The notes under the pieces were generated by a model that had not been told where the DNA came from, did no database searches, and saw nothing but the letters and a program-made list of their open reading frames with translations. A program made the position numbers and the translations under genes. From IMG/VR virus record IMGVR_UViG_3300032278_000087, positions 1 to 28,466 of that record: 28,466 nucleotides of DNA. One strand, given 5' to 3'. Below, piece by piece: positions 1 to 6,705 of this stretch. Source of the stretch: a virus. Numbering within the stretch: the first letter of the stretch is position 1; each line of letters begins with the position of its first letter.

Positions 1-334
1 CAATCGTACAAATTCTAACTTTGGATATATCGTAATCAGTAGACGTAAAGGTTTCATAAATATACTGCTGTACCCATTCTGTAGAACCGTATAGTTCAAA
101 TCCTGGCACATCTTTATAAAGTTTTATAAAATCCTTACACTCCGTGATAGAACCAGGCTTAAGAGGGCCAACTGGTTTACCATCAATAGTTTTATATTTT
201 GATTTTTTCTCTGAAACAAATAAGGTAGGTTGGAAATTGTGGATTTCCTCTCGTATTCTCTCGCCATCCTCAACACTACGAACAAACAACTTATCTCCAA
301 GTTGTTGGATGTTGGTATAAAAATTTTCTTTCAT
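1..334 (-). CDS. 43: DNA polymerase gp43, N-terminal fragment (cut by window edge)
   Basis: Partial gene: the ATG is at 334 and the frame stays open for 111 codons to the window edge. It begins MKENFYTNIQQLGDKLFVR and then has a stretch with FQPTLFVSEKKSKYKTIDGK. This lines up with the start of T4 gp43 (MKEFYISIETVGNN, then YLPTMFRHCKEESKYKDIYGK), the family-B replicative polymerase. Only the start of the N-terminal domain is visible; no exonuclease or polymerase motif lies inside the window. The ribosome site is AGGAAA just before ATATG, and it sits 12 bases after a perfect hairpin followed by a T run, so expression probably depends on reading through or controlling that hairpin. Position next to regA and the clamp and loader genes is the usual T4-like place. 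Identity is firm despite truncation. Confidence 0.9.
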   Translation of the reverse strand, partial: MKENFYTNIQQLGDKLFVRSVEDGERIREEIHNFQPTLFVSEKKSKYKTIDGKPVGPLKPGSITECKDFIKLYKDVPGFELYGSTEWVQQYIYETFTSTDYDISKVRICTI

Positions 335-346
335 ATTTTCCTAAGT

Positions 347-369
347 AAAAAGGGGGTTTTAAAACCCCC
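347..369 (-). terminator. Hairpin plus T run between hsp20 and gene 43
   Basis: On the minus strand a perfect 18-base palindrome, GGGGGTTTTAAAACCCCC (352-369), is followed directly by TTTTT. It starts 8 bases after the hsp20 stop codon and ends 17 bases before the gene 43 ATG. The shape is that of an intrinsic terminator. It can also be read as a stem of five G:C pairs with an 8-base loop just upstream of the polymerase ribosome site, the place where T4 gp43 binds its own mRNA, so a role in controlling gp43 is possible. Confidence 0.75.
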
Positions 370-377
370 ATCTAAGA

Positions 378-827
378 TTACTCACTCAACAATTGCGGAT
401 TTTTAATCGCAATCTTTTTGGGCTTCTTTTCTTCTGGTATGACCGATTCCAACTTAACTCGCAAAATACCACCGTCAAGCTCTGCACCTAACACCTCAAC
501 CGAATCAGCAACTGTCCAAGTTCGACTAAAATTCCTGTTAGCAATACCTTGATGTAGATATGTGCCATCAGAAGTTCCGATAGATCCTGCAATTGTAATT
601 CTACTTTTCTCTGGTTCGTGAGTGATGTCTATATCATTTTCACTAAATCCAGCAACAGCTAACTCGATGATATATTGATCACCATCTTGAATCAGGTTGT
701 AAGGTGGATAGTTACCTCTACTTTTATCAACTTGATTATCGAAATCAATCAGTTGATCGAATACACGGTTAAATCCCAAAAAATAGGGATCGTATTTGCT
801 TTGAATTGTTGTAAATAAATTTGTCAT
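378..827 (-). CDS. hsp20: Small heat-shock protein (Hsp20 / alpha-crystallin family)
   Basis: A 149-residue protein with the IbpA-like small heat-shock layout: a short N-terminal arm (YDPYFLGFNRVFDQLID), an alpha-crystallin domain at about residues 40-135 (YPPYNLIQDGDQYIIELAVAGF, then a loop ending in LHQGIANRNFSRTW) and a short C-terminal tail with EEKKPKKIAI. The C-terminal I-x-I oligomerisation motif is represented by IAI. Family members are ATP-independent holdases that keep unfolding proteins soluble. Phage copies are common in marine T4-like genomes and may protect virion proteins or host proteins during infection, which is inference. ATG start at 827 with AGGAG spaced about six bases upstream. 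A repeated intergenic element and a small hairpin lie upstream, and a terminator-like hairpin lies directly downstream, so it may be a single-gene unit. Confidence 0.93.
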   Translation of the reverse strand: MTNLFTTIQSKYDPYFLGFNRVFDQLIDFDNQVDKSRGNYPPYNLIQDGDQYIIELAVAGFSENDIDITHEPEKSRITIAGSIGTSDGTYLHQGIANRNFSRTWTVADSVEVLGAELDGGILRVKLESVIPEEKKPKKIAIKNPQLLSE

Positions 828-859
828 TGTTTTTCTCCTATAAGCAAGAAATTAAATTT

Positions 860-881
860 GAGTGTCGCTAATCGACCACTC
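860..881 (-). other. Hairpin in the hsp20 leader
   Basis: On the minus strand GAGTGGTCG and CGACACTC pair around the loop ATTAG, giving eight base pairs with one bulged G. No T run follows, so it does not look like a terminator. It lies 33 bases upstream of the hsp20 ATG and 8 bases downstream of repeat element copy 1. It may be a leader RNA structure; function unknown. Confidence 0.45.
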
Positions 882-889
882 ACATATAT

Positions 890-922
890 TTAGACGTTTC
901 CTACGCCAAAAGGTTTAGGTCT
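890..922 (-). repeat. Intergenic repeat element, copy 1 (upstream of hsp20)
   Basis: Minus strand: AGACCTAAACCTTTT, then 11 bases GGCGTAGGAAA, then CGTCTAA. It matches copy 2 (9544-9578) with one difference across this span. It shares both outer blocks and the exact 11-base gap with copy 3 (13588-13622). This copy overlaps the regA stop codon and lies upstream of hsp20. It may be a promoter or activator-binding site with TAAATA as a poor -10, or an RNA element. Confidence 0.7.
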
Positions 923-1289
923 TTCGACCTATATTATATTTTACAACCAGATCCCATTCATCCTTTTCATCAAATCGTAAGATCTTGATTTGGTTCATGG
1001 GTGCTACTGGTTCTAACTCCTGAGAATCAACCAACGTGATCAATTCCCACTCCACTAATAAATTAATAATCGAATTTCGTCTCGCGTAATCATTTTCCGA
1101 TATATCAGTTGGTTTCCCATCTAAGGCAAACAATTCCTTAAAATGTACTATATAATACTTCCCCTGTTTGTGAAGTATATGACATGATTGATATAATATC
1201 TGTTCATGTCGCGACGCAACACCTATTCTGGATAGTGTCTCTCTCACTTTCAAAAAATCATCAGGCTGCCCTAGAAGAACCTCAATCAT
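915..1289 (-). CDS. regA: RegA translational repressor
   Basis: A 124-residue protein close to T4 RegA (122 residues) along its length. It starts MIEVLLGQPDDFLKVRETLSR, contains LYQSCHILHKQGKYYIVHFKE in the middle, and has YARRNSIINLL and WDLVVKYNIG near the end. RegA binds the ribosome sites of early phage mRNAs, including its own and those of the clamp-loader genes, and represses their translation. The frame could start at an ATG at 1301, but alignment with T4 favours the ATG at 1289, 13 bases after a GGAG. The gene sits directly after gene 62 with only one base between the gene 62 stop and this start, as in the T4 45-44-62-regA operon. Its stop codon lies inside the repeated intergenic element. 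Confidence 0.95.
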   Translation of the reverse strand: MIEVLLGQPDDFLKVRETLSRIGVASRHEQILYQSCHILHKQGKYYIVHFKELFALDGKPTDISENDYARRNSIINLLVEWELITLVDSQELEPVAPMNQIKILRFDEKDEWDLVVKYNIGRKT

Positions 1290-1290
1290 A

Positions 1291-1755
1291 TCATGTATCA
1301 TTCTCCTTACCGCCTTTATACGTTTTTGATCTAATATATTCTAGCTCACTCTCACCCAAAAGTAGCAATGCATCTTTCGCTTTTTGATTAGAGTAATTAA
1401 AATACTCCTTTACAATATCTAAATCATTAACAGACATAGAAGAATCAACCAACCATTTTTCAGGTCGTCTGCTTCTACGTCTAATACTATTTATAAAATA
1501 GTCATATTGTAAAGGAATCGGTAAATCTGGCAAACCATTCATATCATTAACATCAAAAATACTATCTGCGGATTGCGATAAAAATTTATTCATCTTATAA
1601 GGTTCATATTCATTATGTTCATTTTCATGCAACACCCTCATAATATTAGATTTTGTGTTCGTAATATCATCAAAAAACATGAAAAGATAATTTTTCTCCT
1701 TCTCCTTTTCCTCTATTTCTGGTTCTGGTATCGGATCTCCCCATAAATCTATCAT
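1291..1755 (-). CDS. 62: Clamp-loader small subunit gp62
   Basis: A 154-residue protein in the position of T4 gene 62, the small clamp-loader subunit that joins a gp44 tetramer to open gp45 and place it on DNA. Sequence likeness to T4 gp62 (187 residues) is weak but visible in the segment with KWLVDSSMSVNDLDIVKEYF, which parallels a T4 stretch ending in YGKWAKLVEDS. The N-terminal part is shorter than in T4 and rich in Glu/Lys. The start codon overlaps the gene 44 stop as ATGA (1752-1755), the usual sign of translational coupling between the two loader subunits. The call rests on position plus this partial likeness. Confidence 0.88.
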   Translation of the reverse strand: MIDLWGDPIPEPEIEEKEKEKNYLFMFFDDITNTKSNIMRVLHENEHNEYEPYKMNKFLSQSADSIFDVNDMNGLPDLPIPLQYDYFINSIRRRSRRPEKWLVDSSMSVNDLDIVKEYFNYSNQKAKDALLLLGESELEYIRSKTYKGGKENDT

Positions 1756-2690
1756 TTGAATTTACACCCATTCAAAATTTCTATCAGACAACAAATTAGA
1801 TTAATTTCCTGATCAGCTACAAAAGCAGATTTATAACTATATTCGCCAATAGTCAAAATAGCCGTAGGTACACTATCTGGTTCGAGAACATGAACTATAT
1901 TATCATAAATTTTTCTATAAATTGAAGCCGGATTTGTATCAAGATTTTCTACCACCCACTGACGAATTTCAGTAAATTTCTTCTTGATCAAAACATCAAT
2001 TAATTTCTCAAATTTTTCATCATCTAAAGATGATAATATTCCAACATCTATTTCACCACCTGCAGAATATCTCTGAAACTCATTCAGAACTCTTCGCCAA
2101 TCTGGAAGAAATTTCATAATCAACTCTGCAATAACCTGTTGATTATAACCAATTCCCTCTTTCTCGAAAATATCTACAACTCTCGCCATAAACTCTTCGC
2201 ATATATATTGTAGTTGATTCTTCTCTATTTTGAAATCAATTACACTACATCTTGACTGGATAGCTGGTAAAAGTTTATGAAGAAGATTACAAGTAAATAT
2301 AAATCCACAATTAATCGAATATTCTTCCATGAAAGCTCTTAATGCAGGTTGTGTAGACTGTGCATTTAAATAATCAGCTTCGTCTATAATAATTATTTTT
2401 CTGTTACCTGATAAAGAAACAGATGAAGCATATCCCTTTATCTTGCCTCTAAGTGTATCTATATTTCTTTCATCTGAACCATTAATCAAAATATAATCAC
2501 AATCTAATTCTTCACAAAGAGCTCTGGCAACGGTAGTTTTACCGATGCCAGAATTTCCATGTAATAACAAATTTGGAATTTCCTTGTTCTTAACAAACTC
2601 AGAAAAAGTTTTCTTCAATGGTCTAGGTAATATACATTCTGATATAACCTTTGGCCTATACTTTTCCACCCAAAGAAATTCTTCACGCAT
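1752..2690 (-). CDS. 44: Clamp-loader large subunit gp44 (AAA+ ATPase)
   Basis: A 312-residue AAA+ ATPase (T4 gp44 is 319). It shows the opening LWVEKYRPKVISECILP typical of replication-factor-C-like loaders, Walker A GNSGIGKT at 45-52, Walker B IIIDEAD ending at 106, and the SRC motif at 146-148 that supplies the trans-acting arginine. With gp62 it loads the gp45 clamp for DNA polymerase gp43 and for late transcription. ATG at 2690 is preceded by GGGGA. It ends in an ATGA overlap with gene 62 and starts just after a small unknown gene, within the operon led by gene 45. Confidence 0.97.
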   Translation of the reverse strand: MREEFLWVEKYRPKVISECILPRPLKKTFSEFVKNKEIPNLLLHGNSGIGKTTVARALCEELDCDYILINGSDERNIDTLRGKIKGYASSVSLSGNRKIIIIDEADYLNAQSTQPALRAFMEEYSINCGFIFTCNLLHKLLPAIQSRCSVIDFKIEKNQLQYICEEFMARVVDIFEKEGIGYNQQVIAELIMKFLPDWRRVLNEFQRYSAGGEIDVGILSSLDDEKFEKLIDVLIKKKFTEIRQWVVENLDTNPASIYRKIYDNIVHVLEPDSVPTAILTIGEYSYKSAFVADQEINLICCLIEILNGCKFK

Positions 2691-2699
2691 AAATTTCCC

Positions 2700-2909
2700 C
2701 TATATGTCAAAAGGTGATGTTCCTATCATATTTTGCAATAGATAAAAACCGTCAAGAGTAATTCTAATATAATACTTCAACTCATAATTATTAGCCGATG
2801 GGTCATAATCATCGGCTAATAACATAGACTTAACTTGATCCATACCAAGATCAATCTTTTCTAATATATCTTCAATCTCTACCTTAGTAGCTAACGGTTT
2901 TTCTTTCAT
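2700..2909 (-). CDS. Small unknown protein between genes 45 and 44
   Basis: A 69-residue acidic protein that I do not recognise. Its start codon overlaps the gene 45 stop as TAATG (2907-2911), and its stop lies nine bases before the gene 44 ATG, so it is clearly translated as part of the clamp/clamp-loader operon. The sequence looks helical in its first half (ATKVEIEDILEKIDLGMDQV), with no Cys pair, no membrane segment and no catalytic motif. T4 itself has no gene at this point. A small replisome accessory protein is possible by position alone. Confidence 0.75.
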   Translation of the reverse strand: MKEKPLATKVEIEDILEKIDLGMDQVKSMLLADDYDPSANNYELKYYIRITLDGFYLLQNMIGTSPFDI

Positions 2910-3598
2910 TAAATAGACTCTTTACTCAATGTTTCATAAATAGAATCTGGTTCTAATGCAATCCAATACTCTAAAGGAATGTCCGTATTAGCCCAATGAG
3001 TAATTCCCTTACTAGAAATAGATACATCATAAGTACCTTTCAATACTTTAAGATTTTCTATTTTAAAATATGCAGTGTACTCATCTCCATTACCATCACC
3101 AACATTAATTTTAAAATGATTAGATGTATCATCTTGTTTATCTAATACAACAGCGGAAATAGTATCCCCATCACTAGAAATAGCTAAATCGTCTGTAGCT
3201 AAAATACCAGCCATATTAAGAATATCAGTTAAATCAGATTTATCTAATTCAAACTTTATTTCAGTTTCTGGCATTATCAATTCCCTTTCTGGTTTAATTA
3301 TCGTAGATTCATCAGCATAAAAATACTTTGATGAGGATCTACCATTCACTATATTAACCCATTTCGTATCAAAATCCAATTCAGCATCCTCAAAAGATTC
3401 AGTTGTAATCAATCCCAAAAATTGAACCAAGTCATATATAACAAATTTCTGATTAAAAGATTCTTCTACACTTGATTTAGCAAGGATATTTTTCCTGGCT
3501 GCTATAGTTTGAAGTTCTGAGCCTGGATCTACCAATATCGAAGAATTAATACTACTAAAATTCCTTAATATATCAATTGTCTGTCGCGTAATTTTCAT
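2909..3598 (-). CDS. 45: Sliding clamp gp45
   Basis: A 229-residue protein (T4 gp45 is 228) at the head of the replisome operon. It begins MKITRQTIDILRNFSSIN and shows the T4-clamp pattern of two similar halves, with KFELDKSDLTDILNMAGIL opening the second. The trimeric ring tethers DNA polymerase and, in T4-like phages, also activates late promoters together with gp55 and a coactivator. A strong sigma70-type promoter lies directly upstream with a leader of about 33 bases. The next gene starts in a TAATG overlap. Confidence 0.95.
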   Translation of the reverse strand: MKITRQTIDILRNFSSINSSILVDPGSELQTIAARKNILAKSSVEESFNQKFVIYDLVQFLGLITTESFEDAELDFDTKWVNIVNGRSSSKYFYADESTIIKPERELIMPETEIKFELDKSDLTDILNMAGILATDDLAISSDGDTISAVVLDKQDDTSNHFKINVGDGNGDEYTAYFKIENLKVLKGTYDVSISSKGITHWANTDIPLEYWIALEPDSIYETLSKESI

Positions 3599-3630
3599 AT
3601 AATCTATTCCTTTTTCTCTATTCTTAGAGA

Positions 3631-3667
3631 TAACTATATTATACCATATTTAATAACCTAATGTCAA
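3631..3667 (-). promoter_or_regulatory. Sigma70-type promoter P1, upstream of gene 45
   Basis: Minus strand: -35 TTGACA (3662-3667), 18-base spacer, TGG, then -10 TATAAT (3638-3643), a consensus match in both boxes with an extended -10. It starts five bases after the stop of the glycosyltransferase gene and would give a leader of about 33 bases before the gene 45 ATG. It shares ATGGTATAATATAGT with P2 at about 9.65 kb. Likely an early promoter read by host RNA polymerase. Confidence 0.88.
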
Positions 3668-3672
3668 GGCTA

Positions 3673-5058
3673 TTAAAAAGTAACCGTAGAAGACTTAACT
3701 TCCCATAACTCCCGATTCTTGTTTTTTCTGCCTTTTCTGTCAATACCCAAATGTTTATATACCGTATCATTCAAATATTGACCTGATGTAAATTCATCAG
3801 CTAAACAGGCATCGATTGCCTTATTCAATTCCCTTGTGTGAATAACATCATCTAAATTTAATTTATCACGAAATTCCTCAACATTTTCTACACGATAAAA
3901 ATCCTGTATCTTAGTATTCTTGTCTGAATCATAATTCGGATGTAAGAACGGCGAAACACCAGATTTCAAACATTCCAAATACTTAGTAGTCGCCCACCCA
4001 TCCTTAATTGGAATACAAAGGCTATGGTTCCAATTAGACATCACCGAATGTAATTCGTCACGATCTACAGACCCCATAAACCTACTATCACTAGCTAATA
4101 TTACATCTCCCCACTTTCCATATACCTCTACATTTGGAAATGGATTTAACAACCATTCCTCTAGCATTCCGAACCTATTATCTACCTCTTTTACTAATAC
4201 TGAATCCTTTTCTTCATCATTAGAACCACCATTCAATGCAATACTTATCAGATTTTCTCTATCAGACCAAGACGAATCTACATATTTAACCTTTTCATCC
4301 ATCACCACAGTACTTTCGACATGAGCATATATAACATCTACTTCGCCTTCGGCTACCGTATCATTTTCATAAGATGTTATATTTGAAGTAGTCATACTGC
4401 CATTTATCTGTGATAAGACTATTGGTGGATTATTAAACAAATCAAAAGCACCATGCATGCATCTTGGATCATCAACCATTGCAACCCACCTCACACCCGT
4501 TTCATTCAACGTGTGAATAACAGGAGCTGCATAATTTCTACCAACAGCTAGAGGTTTAGCCCAGCCTCCCTTCTTAGTCTTAGTCTTCTGATAAAGGTTT
4601 CTCTGCATTATATTGCTCATTGCAATAATTCCATAATCTACAATTATATTATTCTCGTTCAAATATTCTAATGGAATCACATATCGTATATTTTCAGTAT
4701 CCCAATTTTTCCATTTTAATACACTATCTCCAAACAAATCTGGTTTTGTAAATCCATTATCTGGATGTGGCTTATAAATGTCCTCACTAGGTCTATTTTC
4801 TTTACTATACTTAGTAAAATTATACGCATCAAACACATTTTCATGTGGAAACAATCTTTTCTTTTCTTCAGTTTCTATCTCATCAAAACTAGAAGCTCCA
4901 ATAATGTAAAAATTATCGTCTGGATTGTTGTAAGACACATTTATCAGGAATCTGACATCATCATCGTGACCCAACGACCAACCAGAACCATCTTGAGTGC
5001 CACCCCACATTTTCTTAGGTAATTTCAAACCGATCTTAGCATACAATATATTAGCCAT
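3673..5058 (-). CDS. GT-B-like glycosyltransferase, candidate DNA hydroxymethylcytosine glycosyltransferase
   Basis: A 461-residue protein, last gene of the modification cassette. I see no close relative by eye, but the C-terminal half has the layout of GT-B glycosyltransferases and in particular of T4 beta-glucosyltransferase. A strand-turn (SIALNGGSND, 272-281) is followed by VEVYGKWGD (310-318), FMGSVDRDELHSVMSN (327-342), then GWATTKYLECLKSGVSPFLH (354-373) and a final FYRVENVEEFRDKL. T4 BGT has IEFFGN, FTGKIPMNMVSE, then ITLRVWETMASDAVMLID and FYVNNRAELIDRV in the same order. The role proposed is transfer of a sugar to 5-hydroxymethylcytosine made by the upstream enzymes. The acceptor and the donor are inferred. 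The start overlaps the cytidylyltransferase stop by eight bases. The stop is five bases before promoter P1. Confidence 0.65.
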   Translation of the reverse strand: MANILYAKIGLKLPKKMWGGTQDGSGWSLGHDDDVRFLINVSYNNPDDNFYIIGASSFDEIETEEKKRLFPHENVFDAYNFTKYSKENRPSEDIYKPHPDNGFTKPDLFGDSVLKWKNWDTENIRYVIPLEYLNENNIIVDYGIIAMSNIMQRNLYQKTKTKKGGWAKPLAVGRNYAAPVIHTLNETGVRWVAMVDDPRCMHGAFDLFNNPPIVLSQINGSMTTSNITSYENDTVAEGEVDVIYAHVESTVVMDEKVKYVDSSWSDRENLISIALNGGSNDEEKDSVLVKEVDNRFGMLEEWLLNPFPNVEVYGKWGDVILASDSRFMGSVDRDELHSVMSNWNHSLCIPIKDGWATTKYLECLKSGVSPFLHPNYDSDKNTKIQDFYRVENVEEFRDKLNLDDVIHTRELNKAIDACLADEFTSGQYLNDTVYKHLGIDRKGRKNKNRELWEVKSSTVTF

Positions 5059-5494
5059 TCTTTATCCTTCCTATCAATTCAGTACTAGAAAATCCATGTC
5101 GCCGGCGATTATAATGTATATCACAAAGATAATCACCTGTAAATTCTTTATCCTTATAATCCTCGCCCACTATTCTAATATCAGGCTGAATTATCTTAAC
5201 TATCTCTATAATTTCCTGTTCTGTTTCAAACGGAATAATTAAATCTACATAAGAAGTAGCTTGTAATTGGCACCATCTTTCAAACATAGACTGAACTGGT
5301 TTATTCTTTTTCTCTCCGCGAGAGATAGTGGGATCTGATAATAGACCCACTACCAAATAATCACAAACTGAACTAGCCTCAGCCAACATAGAAATATGTC
5401 CTGCATGAAGTAAATCAAACGTAGAACAGGTAAATCCTATTACACTATCCTGACGCCTGGCCTCTTCCATCGACCCTAAATGTTTAAAAGACAT
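5051..5494 (-). CDS. Small cytidylyltransferase-fold nucleotidyltransferase (TagD/RfaE-like)
   Basis: A 147-residue nucleotidyltransferase of the HxGH superfamily. Visible are the nucleotide site FTCSTFDLLHAGHISML (21-37, with H30-A-G-H33) and the closing motif RRHGFSSTELIGRI (131-144), equivalent to the R-x-x-x-I-S-T-T motif of glycerol-3-phosphate cytidylyltransferase. The middle GEDYKD (110-115) fits the substrate loop. Family members couple CTP (sometimes ATP) to a phosphorylated small molecule such as glycerol-3-phosphate, phosphoethanolamine, phosphocholine or a sugar phosphate. The upstream gene encodes a phosphatase/kinase fusion that could supply the phosphorylated substrate, and the downstream gene a glycosyltransferase. 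The start overlaps the previous stop as TAATG (5492-5496). Fold is firm; substrate is unknown. Confidence 0.85.
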   Translation of the reverse strand: MSFKHLGSMEEARRQDSVIGFTCSTFDLLHAGHISMLAEASSVCDYLVVGLLSDPTISRGEKKNKPVQSMFERWCQLQATSYVDLIIPFETEQEIIEIVKIIQPDIRIVGEDYKDKEFTGDYLCDIHYNRRRHGFSSTELIGRIKNG

Positions 5495-6705
5495 TATTCA
5501 CCTATCAAATCAAATATACAGTTATAAAATTTCTCACATTTATCATTATCGTGTAACGGTATCAGCGAGAAAAACAAACTAGCTGTCAAGTATTTCAAAT
5601 ACTCTAACATATCAATTCCAAATTTTGATATAAAAATTTCCTCAAACACATTTTTCAATAGAGATTGATCAACTAAACGAGGTGCTTGATTCTGTACCAA
5701 AATACGATCATATCCAACCAATGATTGATAAATTTTAGCATAATCATAAAATATATCACCTACTTTTGTTAAACGACCACCAATTTCACCTCTCATATCT
5801 ATAAGCTTAATAGTTGTATTAGATGTTAATAGAACATTACTAAAAACTGGATCACCATGTATTATTGCTCTAAGACCTAAATCAGCTGATTCATATTCCT
5901 TAACTTTATTGATTATTTTTCTACATACATCTGTACTATCCCTAAACCTAGAATAATCATACCCCATAAATCTATCTATTACTTTCTTATTGTAATTATG
6001 ATATATACTAGGGCCTCCCTGATATATATCATTATCCCTAGTACCATGTATTCTTTCGATAGCTTCCAATAAAATAAAAAAATGATTATCAGTTAAAACA
6101 TCGTCCAACAACAAATGAGTAAATGTTGTGCCTTTTATTTTCTCTATTTCTATCGTACCATTTTCAGATGATAAAAAATTAGGAAATAAATCTTCCAGTC
6201 CTTCTGGTATGGTTTCGTACCAATACTTTTCACCTTCCAACGATTTTCTAGCAGAATCTCCAATAGCAGATTTTATGACCTTACCATTCTCATATACTAT
6301 ATTATTGAATTTTCTAGGCTGAACTACATCCAACCCCAATTCAGCACTAATATCAATTTCATAAGGATTTAAAGATAAATCATCAATATAATAGTGTGCA
6401 TACGGTTTACCATAAATCAATTCATGATAAGGAATTCCAAATTCCTTTATTTTTGCTTCAGTTATTTCTCCAATATCTGCTATAACCTTTTCTACATCAC
6501 CATCATGAGTTCTCATTCTACGAGCTGTATAAATGATTATATAATGACCCATATTATACAAAAATTTAACAGCGTCTATATTATCCTGTATCGGTTCTAC
6601 TGTACTATAATCACCATCTACTTTTGGAAACGTAACCAACGTATTGTCTAAATCAAAACAAATACGCAGATTTTCCATAGCGTAAATATTCTTCAAATTA
6701 ACCAT
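5494..6705 (-). CDS. HAD phosphatase / aminoglycoside- or choline-kinase-like fusion protein
   Basis: A 403-residue two-domain protein. Residues about 10-130 are a HAD phosphatase: ICFDLDNTLV (D18 and D20), YTARR (59-63), K100 in YGKPY, and YIDDL (107-111). The pattern resembles the small capsule-biosynthesis phosphatases (EcbF/BcbF type). Residues about 135-403 are a protein-kinase-fold small-molecule kinase with the loop IHGDPVFSN (282-290) and the metal-binding IDMRG (302-306), as in choline/ethanolamine and aminoglycoside kinases. One polypeptide could both remove and add phosphate on a small metabolite, feeding the cytidylyltransferase downstream. The frame continues upstream to a TTG, but the ATG at 6705 overlaps the dioxygenase stop as TAATG and is preferred. 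Domain calls are firm; the substrate is unknown. Confidence 0.82.
   Translation of the reverse strand: MVNLKNIYAMENLRICFDLDNTLVTFPKVDGDYSTVEPIQDNIDAVKFLYNMGHYIIIYTARRMRTHDGDVEKVIADIGEITEAKIKEFGIPYHELIYGKPYAHYYIDDLSLNPYEIDISAELGLDVVQPRKFNNIVYENGKVIKSAIGDSARKSLEGEKYWYETIPEGLEDLFPNFLSSENGTIEIEKIKGTTFTHLLLDDVLTDNHFFILLEAIERIHGTRDNDIYQGGPSIYHNYNKKVIDRFMGYDYSRFRDSTDVCRKIINKVKEYESADLGLRAIIHGDPVFSNVLLTSNTTIKLIDMRGEIGGRLTKVGDIFYDYAKIYQSLVGYDRILVQNQAPRLVDQSLLKNVFEEIFISKFGIDMLEYLKYLTASLFFSLIPLHDNDKCEKFYNCIFDLIGE

Noticed and set aside
1488-1495. A perfect TATAAATA on the minus strand inside gene 62, about 200 bases before regA.
   Set aside because: Inside coding sequence, far from the next start, and one chance match is expected in a sequence this AT-rich. 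It might drive late regA expression, but nothing else supports it.
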